64,000 nucleotides of DNA from Rhizobium sp. C4 (GTDB lineage: Bacteria > Pseudomonadota > Alphaproteobacteria > Rhizobiales > Rhizobiaceae), in contig NZ_JAJNCX010000005.1 in the NCBI RefSeq assembly GCF_021026315.1, forward strand, positions 186,001 through 250,000, written 5' to 3'. Position 1 is the stretch's first letter, and each line of letters begins with the position of its first letter. Below are positions 18,039-26,943 of the stretch, one piece after another. The position numbers and the translations under genes were made by a program. The notes below the pieces were generated by a model that saw nothing but the letters and a program-made list of their open reading frames with translations, was not told where the DNA came from and made no database searches.

Positions 18039-18404
18039 TCAGCCGGTCTCGGTTCCGCGTTTGGGAAGCGTCGAGGTCACGATGGTCGCAACCGGATCAC
18101 TGGCGGGAAATGAATCCTCCAGCCCCTGGTTCAGCTGGTCCTCAAGTTCTGCGAGGTTCTGCGCAGTGCGAGCGCTGGACGCACCACCATCCAGTCCCCG
18201 GCTGGCGCGTTCCGCCTCAGCGGAGCCGGAGAGGGCGGTCAGGGCGGAAAGCGCCCGATTGATGGGGTCCACCTCTGCTTCCGATGCCGACAACGGCATG
18301 TTGACGATCAACGTCATGTGGTCGTCGGTGGTGAACTCGACTACCGGGCCGTGCCAGTTGTCGCCGGGATCGGCGAGGCGGCTTGTGGCAATCTTCGGGG
18401 TCAT
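18039..18404 (-). CDS. Hypothetical stress-island protein with GLEDSFPASDP motif
   Basis: 121 residues from the ATG preceded by GGAGGACAGAC (MTPKIATSRLADPGDNWHGPVVEFTTDDHMTLIVNMPL..). The C-terminus ends EDQLNQGLEDSFPASDPVATIVTS, a motif that recurs in small rhizobial stress proteins of unknown function. No membrane segment. It has one of the two perfect EcfG promoters of the island, 63 bp upstream, which supports the chosen start and a general-stress role. Confidence 0.7.
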   Translation of the reverse strand: MTPKIATSRLADPGDNWHGPVVEFTTDDHMTLIVNMPLSASEAEVDPINRALSALTALSGSAEAERASRGLDGGASSARTAQNLAELEDQLNQGLEDSFPASDPVATIVTSTLPKRGTETG

Positions 18405-18466
18405 ATGTCTGTCCTCCTTGAGTGGCGTCAAAGCGCGGCATGTCGATGCCTGTGCGCTCAATCCGG

Positions 18467-18491
18467 AACGCCTTGGTCAAGGTTCGGTTCC
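18467..18491 (-). promoter_or_regulatory. EcfG promoter, perfect consensus
   Basis: On the minus strand GGAAC (complement of 18487-18491), 16 bp, then CGTT (complement of 18467-18470). The sequence is nearly symmetrical, so GGAAC-N17-GTT can also be read on the plus strand from 18465. Confidence 0.8.
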
Positions 18492-18505
18492 CTTAAACAG
18501 CGCGT

Positions 18506-18531
18506 GGAACAAGTGCGGCGCGCCATTTGTT
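18506..18531 (+). promoter_or_regulatory. Possible EcfG promoter
   Basis: GGAAC at 18506-18510 and TGTT ending at 18531, with 17 bp between; 35 bp upstream of the ATG at 18567. Confidence 0.45.
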
Positions 18532-18566
18532 GATCCCAAGGCTGCCAGCCGTTGAAGAGGAGCAAA

Positions 18567-18899
18567 ATGATCATGCGCATTTACCGGCTGTTTCCCGTCG
18601 CAGATCCGGAGGATCCCAACTGGGCAGTGTCTCCCTGCCAGGGAGAAGTTGTTGTCCGTGCGAAAAGCAGAAGCGATGCTCGGACCGTCGCGACGACAGC
18701 AGAGGCGGACTTTCAGGGCAAAAGTGTGAAAAAAGGTGAGGGGACTTTGACGACCGGGGCAGCGGCCTTTCTCAACGAGAGCCTCTACACCGTCATTGAA
18801 GATATGACAGGTCGGTATCCCAATGAGGGGCCGCGCGCGATTCTGAGCGGTTCACCTGCCCTCGGTGTCATCTTACCGCTCGTTGCGCCTGATCAATGA
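18567..18899 (+). CDS. Hypothetical protein (stress island)
   Basis: 110 residues starting MIMRIYRLFPVADPEDPNW after AGAGGAGC. The sequence (GEVVVRAKSRSDARTVATTAEADFQ.., then LYTVIEDMTGRYPNEGPRAIL) looks like a small alpha/beta protein. I do not recognise a family, though similar short proteins beginning MRIYRL.. are common in rhizobia. A possible EcfG promoter lies upstream, and the perfect promoter of the divergent gene is close by. Confidence 0.65.
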   Translation: MIMRIYRLFPVADPEDPNWAVSPCQGEVVVRAKSRSDARTVATTAEADFQGKSVKKGEGTLTTGAAAFLNESLYTVIEDMTGRYPNEGPRAILSGSPALGVILPLVAPDQ

Positions 18900-18928
18900 C
18901 ATTTGGCGCCCGAAGTTCCACATGCTGG

Positions 18929-18953
18929 GGAACCTTTCTATGCGGGCCGAGTT
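18929..18953 (+). promoter_or_regulatory. EcfG-type promoter for the DUF982 gene
   Basis: GGAAC at 18929-18933 and GTTTT from 18951, 17 bp apart (N16-aGTT), 22 bp before the ATG at 18976. Confidence 0.55.
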
Positions 18954-18975
18954 TTGAGGGTTGGAGGTAGCGCAC

Positions 18976-19302
18976 ATGCTCACATTCGATATCAAATGGA
19001 TTGCACCTATTCGCATCGGTCTCTTTTCCGACGATGCCATGGTCGTCGAGGGGCCTACGCAGGCGCTCGCGCTTCTGCATGACGATTGGCCTTCATCTGG
19101 CGGCAAGCATCATCAGGCTGCCGTGCATGAATGCAAGCTCGCATGCCACGAGCTGGGCAGGTCGGAAAACGCCCGGGAAGCCTTCATGGCCGCTGCGCTT
19201 GAGGCAGGCATTCTCGCTTCGGCGCACGACACTGCAAACGGCCGCATTCGCGCGCTGCCGCGAAAGAGTGTCGGCGACCAGCGGATAGCGCTGCCGGTCT
19301 GA
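18976..19302 (+). CDS. DUF982 domain protein
   Basis: 108 residues from ATG 18976 with TTGGAGG upstream. The DUF982 pattern is clear: W-x-PIRIGLF near the start, V.GPTQALALLHDDWPSSGGKHHQAAVHECKLACHELGRSENAREAFMAAALEAGI. The family is almost restricted to Rhizobiales and is of unknown function. It is the last recognisable gene of the stress island before the replication genes. Confidence 0.8.
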   Translation: MLTFDIKWIAPIRIGLFSDDAMVVEGPTQALALLHDDWPSSGGKHHQAAVHECKLACHELGRSENAREAFMAAALEAGILASAHDTANGRIRALPRKSVGDQRIALPV

Positions 19303-19303
19303 A

Positions 19304-19337
19304 CATAAATCGATACATATCATAAATCGATACATAT
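19304..19337. repeat. Two perfect tandem 17-bp repeats
   Basis: CATAAATCGATACATAT at 19304-19320 is repeated without a gap at 19321-19337. Each copy contains the palindrome ATCGAT. The location, just before a hairpin and 500 bp upstream of a repB gene, is compatible with an iteron or centromere-like site, but nothing proves this. Confidence 0.6.
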
Positions 19338-19344
19338 ATTGATT

Positions 19345-19369
19345 GCGGCCCGCGCACTGCGCGGGCCGC
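19345..19369 (+). terminator. GC-rich hairpin, probable terminator of the stress island
   Basis: Perfect 11-bp stem GCGGCCCGCGC / GCGCGGGCCGC with loop ACT, followed 5 bp later by TTTT. It is 43 bp after the DUF982 stop. Confidence 0.65.
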
Positions 19370-19836
19370 AATGCGTTTTGGGATACGATCTCTTCGAATC
19401 CGGCCGTTCAATGATGCATCGGACGATGGTGTGCATTCTCCATGGCAGCGAGTGCCGGGCTTCCATCCGGAAATATGGCCATTATCGTCTTCGTTGCATT
19501 TGAAAATGGAATCTGCCCCGCACCATATTCAAATCTCATAAGGTATGTTATGGAACAATCAGATCAGGCGCTGCGAATGTCTGCCTGACTAAGTATACAC
19601 TCGATCGCGTCGCTTTGTCGCCGACGGGCTGGACGCGGGACAAGAATCGTGGCCTATCTGATAGTTGTGCCTTTTTTGGCGCTGTCAGGATCAAGGTGCA
19701 TTATACGGATGCGATGGAGTCGCGTAAAATCTGGGAACGACGCGGTGGCGGCTTTTGACCGAGCCGTACTTGTGCGTTCAGATTTCATGGCGCTCCATTC
19801 CTCAGGCCGCAATGTGCTTTATTCACGAGGTGCGCA
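19370..19836. other. 467-bp spacer before repB, no repA
   Basis: The position where repA would be expected contains no ParA motif in any frame that I could read, only short unsupported frames. The sequence is less GC-rich than its surroundings. Confidence 0.6.
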
Positions 19837-20805
19837 ATGAGCCGTCGAAAACTCGCGGGCTCCGCGTTCAGCCTTGTTCCGGCACCAGACTCGGCCAAGC
19901 AGCAAAGCTCGAAGCCGAAGAAGCCCGAGTTGGCGGCGTCCCCTTCCCCCAGCGTTTCACACATCGACGAGCTTCTCCAGCTTGATACGGCGCTCATCGA
20001 GCCGTCGCCGTTTGCCGACCGGCTGACGGATGACGATCACGAGCAGTTTGAGGCGTTTGTGAAGAGCATCGCAGAGCACGGTCAGCAGGTTCCGATCCGT
20101 GTTCGACCTCACCCGGATCAGCCAGACCGATATCAGGTTGTCTATGGCCATCGAAGGCTCGCGGCTGCGCAAAAGCTGAAAATTCCTGTAAATGCTCATG
20201 TCCTCGAGATCGGTGATCGCGAACTGGCCGTCGCACAGGGTATAGAAAACAGCGCCCGGCAGGATCTCTCGTGGATCGAGCGAGCGCTCTTCGCTCGGCG
20301 CATGGATGATGCCAAATTTCGCCCTCGCGATATCTATACGGCTCTTTCGATTGATGATGCCGAACTCGCCCGCATGCGCGGTGTCTGCCGGCATGTCCCG
20401 ATCGATATCATCGAAGCGATCGGGCGGGCGCCGAAGATCGGCCGACCGCGCTGGGTGGCGCTGGCGAAATCCTTTGCAAAAAATTCAAATGCGGTCCAAA
20501 ACATCCGCGACATGCTGCAGTCCGAACGGATTCGCAAGATGGGTTCAGACGCCCGCTTTTCTTGGGTTCACGAACTCATTGCTGAATCCCGTGCCCTGGG
20601 AACCGGTAACTCGCCGCTGCGCGAGGCTGACGGATTTGGGCTCGGAGAGATCAAGTATACGAGTAAAGAGTTGCGTATCGTTGCCGCCAATGAGCGTGGC
20701 AGAGCCTTTGCCGATTTCGTCCGGACAGAGTTGCCTCGCCTGCTCGACGAGTTCAGCGCGCTCGATATCGTAACGCCGAAGAACCTGTCACCTGACAGTC
20801 AATAG
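19837..20805 (+). CDS. repB: Plasmid partition protein RepB (ParB family), copy 1
   Basis: 322 residues. ParB/Spo0J N-terminal domain: IEPSPFADRLTDDDHEQFEAFVKSIAEHGQQVPIRVRPHP, then YQVVYGHRRLAAAQKL and AVAQGIENSARQDLSWIERALFARRM, followed by a helix-turn-helix region and RepB C-terminus. RepB binds parS centromeres and works with the ATPase RepA in segregation and autorepression. Here repA is absent upstream; repC follows after the antisense-RNA spacer. The protein is full length with no visible damage. The N-terminal 45 residues are basic and Pro/Ser-rich, as in RepB. Confidence 0.88.
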   Translation: MSRRKLAGSAFSLVPAPDSAKQQSSKPKKPELAASPSPSVSHIDELLQLDTALIEPSPFADRLTDDDHEQFEAFVKSIAEHGQQVPIRVRPHPDQPDRYQVVYGHRRLAAAQKLKIPVNAHVLEIGDRELAVAQGIENSARQDLSWIERALFARRMDDAKFRPRDIYTALSIDDAELARMRGVCRHVPIDIIEAIGRAPKIGRPRWVALAKSFAKNSNAVQNIRDMLQSERIRKMGSDARFSWVHELIAESRALGTGNSPLREADGFGLGEIKYTSKELRIVAANERGRAFADFVRTELPRLLDEFSALDIVTPKNLSPDSQ

Positions 20806-20866
20806 GATAAACGAACGCCCGGTTTCCGGGTCGAAGTGGACAATACCGAAAGGAATTCAATCCGGT

Positions 20867-20960
20867 AAAAGAAAAGCTCCCAGAACGTCGCCGTCGCGGA
20901 AGCCTCTCTCTAAGTGTCGCAACTTGAGAATCGCATTTCCCCGAATCACAGTCAAGAGTT
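20867..20960 (-). ncRNA. Antisense counter-transcribed RNA (incA/ctRNA) of the repB-repC spacer
   Basis: The 208-bp spacer between repB and repC holds the conserved block of repABC plasmids (CTCTCTAAGTGTCGCAACTT). Read on the minus strand, it ends in a terminator stem GCTTCC / GGGAGC (complement of 20898-20903 and 20876-20881) followed by TTTTCTTTT. In known repABC plasmids this RNA pairs with the repC leader and lowers RepC synthesis. Downstream on the plus strand, CGCCA-TTCA-TGGCG (20966-20979) may be the leader hairpin. The 5' end is approximate. Confidence 0.75.
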
Positions 20961-21013
20961 TTTGGCGCCATTCATGGCGGGTGGGTTCTTTTGCCTTTTA
21001 GAAAGGTAGAAAG

Positions 21014-22330
21014 ATGTACACGGGGAATGTGACGACGCCCTTTGGGCGGCGGCCGATGACCTATGGCATGCTCGCAGATCAGCTGGCGGCCCAGGCAATC
21101 GACGAAAATGCGTGTGTTGACAAATGGAAGCTCTATCGCTGGCTTTGCGAGGCCCGTCCGAGGTTGAATATCTCGGACCGGGCGCTTTCGTTGCTCAACG
21201 CATTGCTCAGCTTTTATCCGAAATCAGAGTTGCGAGGCGGTGACAGCCTCATCGTCTTTCCCTCCAATGCACAGCTCTCTTTGCGGGCTCATGGCATGGC
21301 CGAGGCGACGATCCGCCGTCACATCGCCGCGCTCGTCGAGGTTGGTTTGCTGATCCGCCGAGACAGCGCCAATGGGAAGCGCTTCGCACGCCGTGACAGC
21401 GAGGGCGATATCGGCCAGGCATTTGGCTTTTCGCTTGCCCCCCTTCTCCAGCGTGCTGCAGAATTCGAAGCGCTGGCCGCTGCCGTGGTTGCGGAAAGGC
21501 TTCAATATCAGGCGCTGAAGGAGCGGTTGACGATCTGCAGGCGCGACATTGTCAAATTGCTTCAGGCTGCGATTGATGAGGATGGAGGCGATGAAGACGA
21601 GAACATTGCCCAGATGCGCGATCTCTATCGTGATGTGATGTCGAGCCTTCCTCGTCATCCTGAGGCAGCAGAACTCGACGCGATCCTGATCGTGCTCGAC
21701 GCCCTTCGCGAAAACCTGGCCAAGTTCATGACGGAGCGTCAGAATTCTCCAAATTATAGCGGCAATCACGATCATTCTGAGCGGCACAAACAGAATTCAA
21801 ATACACAACCTCAATATGAACTTGAACCTAGCTTCGAAAAGAAGCAGGAGCGAAATCCGGTTGCGGCAAATTCGCCGAAGGTCCAATTGGATGAACCGAT
21901 GGACGGACAGCCAGGTACAATGCGGGCAGCCATGAGACAGCCTGTCAGCTACCCGGATAGTGGGCCATCCGCTGAGGCCATGATGAAGCCCTTCCCGCTC
22001 GCGATGGTCTTGTCGGCCTGCCCGGAGATTTGCGACTATGGTCCGGGCGGCGCTATTTCGAGCTGGCGTGAATTCCTCGGTGCGGCGGTTGTCGTGAGGT
22101 CGATGCTGGGCGTTTCTCCGAGCGCCTTTGAAGAGGCATGCGCCGTGATGGGTCCTGAAAATGCGGCGACGGCCATTGCCTGCATCCTGGAACGGGCAGG
22201 CCACATCAATTCGGCGGGCGGCTATCTGCGAGATCTGACACGTCGAGCCGAGCGTGGTGAATTCTCACTCGGGCCGATGCTGATGGCGCAGCTGCGGGCA
22301 AATGGCGAAATCGGGGTGAAGCGCGCATGA
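21014..22330 (+). CDS. repC: Replication initiator RepC
   Basis: 438 residues, slightly longer than usual (about 400-430). Starts MYTGNVTTPFGRRPMTYGML and has the RepC blocks DKWKLYRWLCEARPRLNISDRALSLLNALLSFYP, VFPSNAQLSLRAHGMAEATIRRHIAALVEVGLLIRRDS.NGKRFARR and LTICRRDIVKLL; the C-terminal domain includes ISSWREFLGAAVVVRSMLG and AGHINSAGGYLRDLTRRAERGEFS. RepC is the initiator of repABC replicons and acts in cis on an origin inside its gene. It is the only repC in the window. Confidence 0.92.
   Translation: MYTGNVTTPFGRRPMTYGMLADQLAAQAIDENACVDKWKLYRWLCEARPRLNISDRALSLLNALLSFYPKSELRGGDSLIVFPSNAQLSLRAHGMAEATIRRHIAALVEVGLLIRRDSANGKRFARRDSEGDIGQAFGFSLAPLLQRAAEFEALAAAVVAERLQYQALKERLTICRRDIVKLLQAAIDEDGGDEDENIAQMRDLYRDVMSSLPRHPEAAELDAILIVLDALRENLAKFMTERQNSPNYSGNHDHSERHKQNSNTQPQYELEPSFEKKQERNPVAANSPKVQLDEPMDGQPGTMRAAMRQPVSYPDSGPSAEAMMKPFPLAMVLSACPEICDYGPGGAISSWREFLGAAVVVRSMLGVSPSAFEEACAVMGPENAATAIACILERAGHINSAGGYLRDLTRRAERGEFSLGPMLMAQLRANGEIGVKRA
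21740..21850. other. Putative origin of replication (AT-rich segment inside repC)
   Basis: The middle of repC contains an AT-rich stretch (around AATTCTCCAAATTATAG and CAGAATTCAAATACACAACC) encoding a low-complexity Asn/Gln/Ser linker. In studied repABC plasmids the origin lies in such an AT-rich part of repC. Function here is inferred from that precedent. Confidence 0.45.
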
Positions 22331-22358
22331 AAAACGCCGCGATGATCCATCGCGGCGT
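22330..22358 (-). terminator. Terminator of the fucose operon
   Basis: Stem ACGCCGCGAT / ATCGCGGCGT with a 5-nt loop. On the minus strand it is followed by TTTTT, so it ends the operon whose last gene stops at 22399. It abuts the repC stop codon. Confidence 0.8.
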
Positions 22359-22398
22359 CGGCTGTTTCGATGCGGCTCTGAAAGGAGACCGGATCCGG

Positions 22399-23250
22399 TC
22401 AGCCAATGACCCGTTGCGTCTGAACACCGAGGCGCTCGATGCCCAGCGACATCACCTCGCCCCCCTTCAGGTATTTCGGCGGCTTCTGGCCCATGCCGAC
22501 ACCCGGGGGCGTGCCTGTGGAAATGACATCACCCGGCTGCAGGCTCATGAACCGGCTGAGATAGGAGATGAGGAACGGAACCTTGTAGACCATGGTCTTC
22601 GTCGATCCGTTCTGGTAGCGATGCCCATCGACATCGAGCCACATCTTGAGGTCATCGAAATCGCCGACTTCATCAGGCGTAACCAGCCAGGGACCAAGTG
22701 GGCCGAACGTGTCGCAGCCCTTGCCCTTGTCCCAGGTCCCTGCCCGTTCCAGCTGATACTCGCGCTCGGACACATCGTTGATGACGCAGAAGCCCGCGAC
22801 GTGCGACATGGCATCCGCTTCGTCGATGTAGCTTCCGCCCTTCCCGATCACGACACCGAGTTCGACTTCCCAGTCGGTCTTGACGGATCCGCGCGGGATT
22901 TTCACGTCGTCATCGGGGCCGACAATCGCCGAGGTCCATTTGTTGAAGACGACGGGCTCCGGCGGAACGGTTGCACCTGTCTCGGCCGCGTGGTCTGCAT
23001 AGTTGAGACCGATGCAGATGAATTTGCCGACCTGTCCGACACAAGGCCCGATCCGGACATCCTTCTGAGGCGCGCCGGCAACGACAGGCAAGGCGTTTAT
23101 GTCCAGCGCCATGAGGCGCTCCATGGTTTCCGGCAGGAGCGAAGAACCGGCCAGATCGGGTATGACAGCTGACAGGTCGCGAATTTGTCCGCGGTCATCC
23201 AAGAGACCAGGTTTTTCCTGTCCGGCGGGACCGTAGCGCAGCAATTTCAT
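22399..23250 (-). CDS. Fumarylacetoacetate hydrolase-family enzyme, probable 2,4-diketo-3-deoxy-L-fuconate hydrolase
   Basis: 283 residues. FAH-family motifs: GKFICIGLNYADHAAETG, PVVFNKWTSAIVGP, metal ligands in TDWEVELGVVIGKGG, GFCVINDVSEREYQ, and the C-terminal LQPGDVISTGTPPGVGMGQKPPKYLKGGE. In the non-phosphorylative L-fucose pathway this family splits 2,4-diketo-3-deoxy-L-fuconate into pyruvate and L-lactate. It is the last gene of an operon with sugar importer, SDR and dehydratase. Substrate assignment is by context; ureidoglycolate or other diketo acids are alternatives. Confidence 0.82.
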   Translation of the reverse strand: MKLLRYGPAGQEKPGLLDDRGQIRDLSAVIPDLAGSSLLPETMERLMALDINALPVVAGAPQKDVRIGPCVGQVGKFICIGLNYADHAAETGATVPPEPVVFNKWTSAIVGPDDDVKIPRGSVKTDWEVELGVVIGKGGSYIDEADAMSHVAGFCVINDVSEREYQLERAGTWDKGKGCDTFGPLGPWLVTPDEVGDFDDLKMWLDVDGHRYQNGSTKTMVYKVPFLISYLSRFMSLQPGDVISTGTPPGVGMGQKPPKYLKGGEVMSLGIERLGVQTQRVIG

Positions 23251-23278
23251 GGGGGTCTTTCTCCTGTTTAACGCAATA

Positions 23279-23303
23279 GGCCCGGCGCAGCTAGCACCGG
23301 GCC
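23279..23303 (-). terminator. Hairpin after the sugar-binding-protein gene
   Basis: Ten-base arms GGCCCGGCGC / GCACCGGGCC (one wobble pair) with a 5-nt loop, in the 75-bp gap between the binding protein and the FAH gene. It lacks a T-tract; probably a partial terminator or mRNA stabiliser. Confidence 0.5.
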
Positions 23304-23325
23304 ATCTTAGGATTGGCGGGGCCGA

Positions 23326-24273
23326 TCAATCGTAGAGGACCGCCGCGATCTTGGGATCGGTGATGTTGCTCTTATCGTACCAATAGAAGCCGGTGTCGAT
23401 ATGCTTCTGAACCGGCTGGCCCTTCACGGCAGCAAGAGCAGCCTTGACGGTTTCGTAGCCGATGCCGACCGGGTTCTGCGTGATGGCGCCAGACATGATG
23501 CCATCCATGATCGCCTGCTTCTGAGCCTTGCCAGAGTCATAGCCGATGATGACGATCTTCGACTTCTTGGATTCCTTGACGCCGTTGACAACGCCGATTG
23601 CCGAGCCTTCGTTTGCACCGAAGAAGCCCTTGATGTCTGGATGAGCCGTGATGATCGACTTGGTGATTTCCGTCGATTGAAGCTGGTCGCCGGCACCATA
23701 CTGGATGTCGACGATCTGGATCTTCGGATACTTCGCCTTGATCTGGTTGACGAAGCCATCGCGACGGTCGATGCCGGTGCGCGATGTCTGGTCGTGAACG
23801 ACGAGGGCGACCTTTCCTTCATTGCCGATCAGGGCAGCCATCTTGTCAGCTGCCAGGGCTGCGGCGGCTACGTTGTCCGTCGAGCAGGTGGTGACCGGAA
23901 TATCGCTGTCGACGCCGGAGTCGAAGGCGATCACCGGGATCTTCTCGGACTGGGCTTTCTTCAGCAGCGGAATGGCCGCCTTGCTGTCGAGTGCGGCAAA
24001 GCCGATGGCAGATGGATGCTTGGCGAGTGCTGCACTCAGCATGTCGATCTGCTTGTCGACCTGTGCCTCGGTGTCCGGCCCCTCGAAGGTCACCTGGATA
24101 TCGAATTCCTTTGCCGCCTTGTCGGCGCCAGCCTTCACGGCTTGCCAGAACTGGTGCTGGAAGCCCTTGGAAATCAGCGGAATGTAGATCTTATCTGCGG
24201 CTTTGGCGACACCGGTCGCTGCAACCACGGCCGTGGCGCTGACTGCGCCCAGGAATGTACGTCTTGTGAACAT
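23326..24273 (-). CDS. Sugar ABC transporter periplasmic binding protein, RbsB type (probable L-fucose)
   Basis: 315 residues with an N-terminal signal (MFTRRTFLGAVSATAVVAATGVAKAA; RR-T-F-L suggests Tat). The mature part is of the ribose-binding class: YIPLISKGFQHQFWQAVKAGADKAAKEF, ITFEGPDTEAQVDKQIDM, VIAFDSGVDSDIPVTTCSTDN, SRTGIDRRDGFVNQIKAKYP, GFFGANEGSAIGVVNGV. It captures a monosaccharide for the RbsC/RbsA proteins encoded upstream. L-fucose is inferred from the surrounding FucU, dehydrogenase and dehydratase genes. Confidence 0.87.
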   Translation of the reverse strand: MFTRRTFLGAVSATAVVAATGVAKAADKIYIPLISKGFQHQFWQAVKAGADKAAKEFDIQVTFEGPDTEAQVDKQIDMLSAALAKHPSAIGFAALDSKAAIPLLKKAQSEKIPVIAFDSGVDSDIPVTTCSTDNVAAAALAADKMAALIGNEGKVALVVHDQTSRTGIDRRDGFVNQIKAKYPKIQIVDIQYGAGDQLQSTEITKSIITAHPDIKGFFGANEGSAIGVVNGVKESKKSKIVIIGYDSGKAQKQAIMDGIMSGAITQNPVGIGYETVKAALAAVKGQPVQKHIDTGFYWYDKSNITDPKIAAVLYD

Positions 24274-24360
24274 GATCTCCTCCTCAGGTTAGTTCACTAT
24301 AATTAGTCTTTCAGTTCCCCCGGGGTTCCTCCACCCTCGCGGTTCTTTATCTCGGACGGC

Positions 24361-25368
24361 CTAGGCCTTCCGCTTTCGCATCATGTCCGCGTAGACGGCG
24401 ATGATGATGATTGAGCCAGTGACGACTGTCTGCCATTCCTGTGGCATGGACAGAATTCGCAATCCGTTGAGCAGAACGGACATGATGAGCGCGCCGATGA
24501 CTGTTCCGAGAATGGTGCCGCGACCGCCGGTCAGTGAGGTCCCCCCGATGACCACTGCTGCAATCGCGTCGAGCTCATAGCCTTGGCCGAGCGCCGGTTG
24601 TGCGGAATTGAGGCGGGACGCGATGACCAGTCCGGCAATGCCACAGATCCCGCCGGACAGAGAATAGACCGCCATTTTCCAGTTATCGACACTGACGCCT
24701 GAGAGTCGTGCGGCTTCCTCATTCGACCCCAAGGCAAAGCAATAGCGGCCCAGGACAGTGCGACCCAGGATATAAGATGCAAGTCCTGCAACGAGAAAGA
24801 GCACCAGAACACCGTTGGGCACGGGTACGCCAGGAATGACATCGCCCACGATCGAGCCAGTCGAGATGACCGGGAAGGATGGGGTGTCGTTGAAATAGAT
24901 CGGCTTGGTGCCGGAAATGACCAGCGACAGGCCCTTCAGGATCAGCATCATGCCGAGCGTTGCGATAAACGGCGGGATCTTCATCTTGGCGATGATCGCG
25001 CCAGATGTCAGCCCGACGGCCGATCCGGTCAGGATGGCTGCAGCAATGCCAATTGGCAGCGGCAATCCCCAGTAGGTGAGGACAACACCGGCGATAACGG
25101 CGGTGAACGTCATCAATGTGCCAACCGAAAGGTCAATCCCGCCGGTAATGATGACAAGCGTTGCGGCGACGGCGAGAATGCCGTTCACGCTGGTTGCTTG
25201 CAGAATGGCCAGGATGTTTGACGTTTGCATGAAGTTCGGCGAGGCCAGGCTGAAGCCGATCAACAGGACGATCAGTGTTCCGAAAGCCAAAAGCTTCTGC
25301 TGGGCGCCAGAAAACCGGCCTTTGGTGGTCGTGGCGGCCATAGGGGCCGAGATATCGGTGTTGGTCAC
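24361..25368 (-). CDS. Sugar ABC transporter permease, RbsC type
   Basis: 335 residues from a GTG at 25368, chosen because it overlaps the ATPase stop (GTGA) and GAGGAGGGTAGG lies just upstream; the frame is open further upstream inside the ATPase gene. About eight hydrophobic segments; family blocks [67 protein letters not shown] and [25 protein letters not shown]. Forms the inner-membrane channel, probably as a homodimer. Confidence 0.88.
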   Translation of the reverse strand: MTNTDISAPMAATTTKGRFSGAQQKLLAFGTLIVLLIGFSLASPNFMQTSNILAILQATSVNGILAVAATLVIITGGIDLSVGTLMTFTAVIAGVVLTYWGLPLPIGIAAAILTGSAVGLTSGAIIAKMKIPPFIATLGMMLILKGLSLVISGTKPIYFNDTPSFPVISTGSIVGDVIPGVPVPNGVLVLFLVAGLASYILGRTVLGRYCFALGSNEEAARLSGVSVDNWKMAVYSLSGGICGIAGLVIASRLNSAQPALGQGYELDAIAAVVIGGTSLTGGRGTILGTVIGALIMSVLLNGLRILSMPQEWQTVVTGSIIIIAVYADMMRKRKA

Positions 25369-26906
25369 CCTACCCTCCTCTGCGTGTCCGTATCGGTCTC
25401 TATGACCATCGATTCTCGCTGCGTGGCGAGATGCATGATGTCTTCCTGTTTGGTCGCTGCTCCGCCGGGCAGGATCCCGGTGAGGCGGCCTTCGCACATG
25501 ACGGCGATACGGTGCGACAGGCGCATGACCTCCGGCAGCTCCGAGCTGATGACGATGATCGCCTTCCCGCTCTTTGAGAGGTCCATCAGCAGCTGATAGA
25601 TTTCCGATTTCGCCCCGACATCGATGCCGCGGGTGGGTTCGTCGAAGATCAGGATGTCGCAGTTTCGCAGCAGCCACTTGGCGATGACGACCTTCTGCTG
25701 GTTTCCGCCTGAGAGCAGCTTCACCTCCTGGGTGTCTGAGGGGGTGCGGATACCGAGCTTCTGGATGTATTCCTGCGCCACTTTTTTCATCGCATTTTCA
25801 TCAAGAAGGCCCGAAAACTTCGTGAAAGACTTCAATGACGCAAGAGCAATGTTGTTGCGGACATCCATGGGCAGCGCGAGGCCGAAATGCTTACGGTCCT
25901 CCGACAGGTAGCCGATCCCTGCCTTGACTGCGTCATGCGGCGTGCGGATCGTCAGGCTCTTACCGTGCACGAAGATCTCGCCTGCTTCGAGCGGGTCTGC
26001 GCCGAAGATGGCGCGCGCAACTTCGGTCCGGCCCGCACCCATGAGGCCGGCGAAGCCGAGAATTTCGCCCCGAGAGAGCGTGAAGCTTACATCCTTGATT
26101 TCACGTCCGCGCCTAAGTCCGCGTACTTCCAAGGCAATCGGGTTCTTGGAGGTGTCAGGGACCTGCAGCGGCTCGTCTTTCACTTCTCGCCCGACCATCT
26201 TGGTGATGATCGTGCTGATGGGTGTGTTGGCCGCAGGTACGGTGTCGACATATTCGCCATCGCGCATGATCGTCACCCGGTCGGCGATGCGCTTCAGCTC
26301 ATCCATCTTGTGGCTGATATAGACGATGCCGACGCCTTGCGCCTTCAGGTCGCGGATGATCGAAAACAGGTCGGCAATTTCCGCGTCGTTCAGTGCCGCC
26401 GTCGGTTCGTCCATGATGAGGACACGGAACTTGTAGGATAGAGCCTTGGCGATCTCGACCATCTGCTGCTTGGCAATGGTCAGGGAACCGACGGTCACCT
26501 GCGGATCCATCTTGAGCCGCATTGCCTGGAAGATCTCGGCTGCCTGTTGATTGAGAAGGCGTTCATCGAGGCGGCCGAACGCCTTGCGGGGTTCGCGGCC
26601 TATGAAGATGTTTTGTGCTGCGGTGAGATCATTCATCAGGCTCAGTTCCTGGTGAATGATGCCGATCCCGGCGGTCTGGGCGCTGCGCGGATCCGTCAGC
26701 TCAAGCTGCTCGCCTTCCATGAAGATTTCACCTGCGTCGGGCTGGTAGATGCCCGCAAGAATCTTCATGAGTGTGGACTTGCCTGCCCCGTTCTCGCCCA
26801 TGAGGGCATGAACTTCTCCCTCACGTAAATCGAAGCGTGCGGACTTCAGGGCATGGACACCCGGAAATCGCTTTTCGATCCCCCTCATCTCGATGATTGT
26901 CTTCAT
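25365..26906 (-). CDS. Sugar ABC transporter ATP-binding protein, RbsA/CUT2 type
   Basis: 513 residues with the duplicated ATPase arrangement of RbsA. The first domain has Walker A GENGAGKS and Walker [12 protein letters not shown]. The second has a degenerate Walker A (GLMGAGRT), signature [15 protein letters not shown] and [19 protein letters not shown]. The degenerate second P-loop is normal for CUT2 ATPases. It energises the RbsB/RbsC-type importer and overlaps the permease start by 4 bp. Confidence 0.9.
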   Translation of the reverse strand: MKTIIEMRGIEKRFPGVHALKSARFDLREGEVHALMGENGAGKSTLMKILAGIYQPDAGEIFMEGEQLELTDPRSAQTAGIGIIHQELSLMNDLTAAQNIFIGREPRKAFGRLDERLLNQQAAEIFQAMRLKMDPQVTVGSLTIAKQQMVEIAKALSYKFRVLIMDEPTAALNDAEIADLFSIIRDLKAQGVGIVYISHKMDELKRIADRVTIMRDGEYVDTVPAANTPISTIITKMVGREVKDEPLQVPDTSKNPIALEVRGLRRGREIKDVSFTLSRGEILGFAGLMGAGRTEVARAIFGADPLEAGEIFVHGKSLTIRTPHDAVKAGIGYLSEDRKHFGLALPMDVRNNIALASLKSFTKFSGLLDENAMKKVAQEYIQKLGIRTPSDTQEVKLLSGGNQQKVVIAKWLLRNCDILIFDEPTRGIDVGAKSEIYQLLMDLSKSGKAIIVISSELPEVMRLSHRIAVMCEGRLTGILPGGAATKQEDIMHLATQRESMVIETDTDTQRRVG

Positions 26907-26943
26907 TCGGCAGCCCTCCCAAGCCGCACAGACGCTTGCGAGG

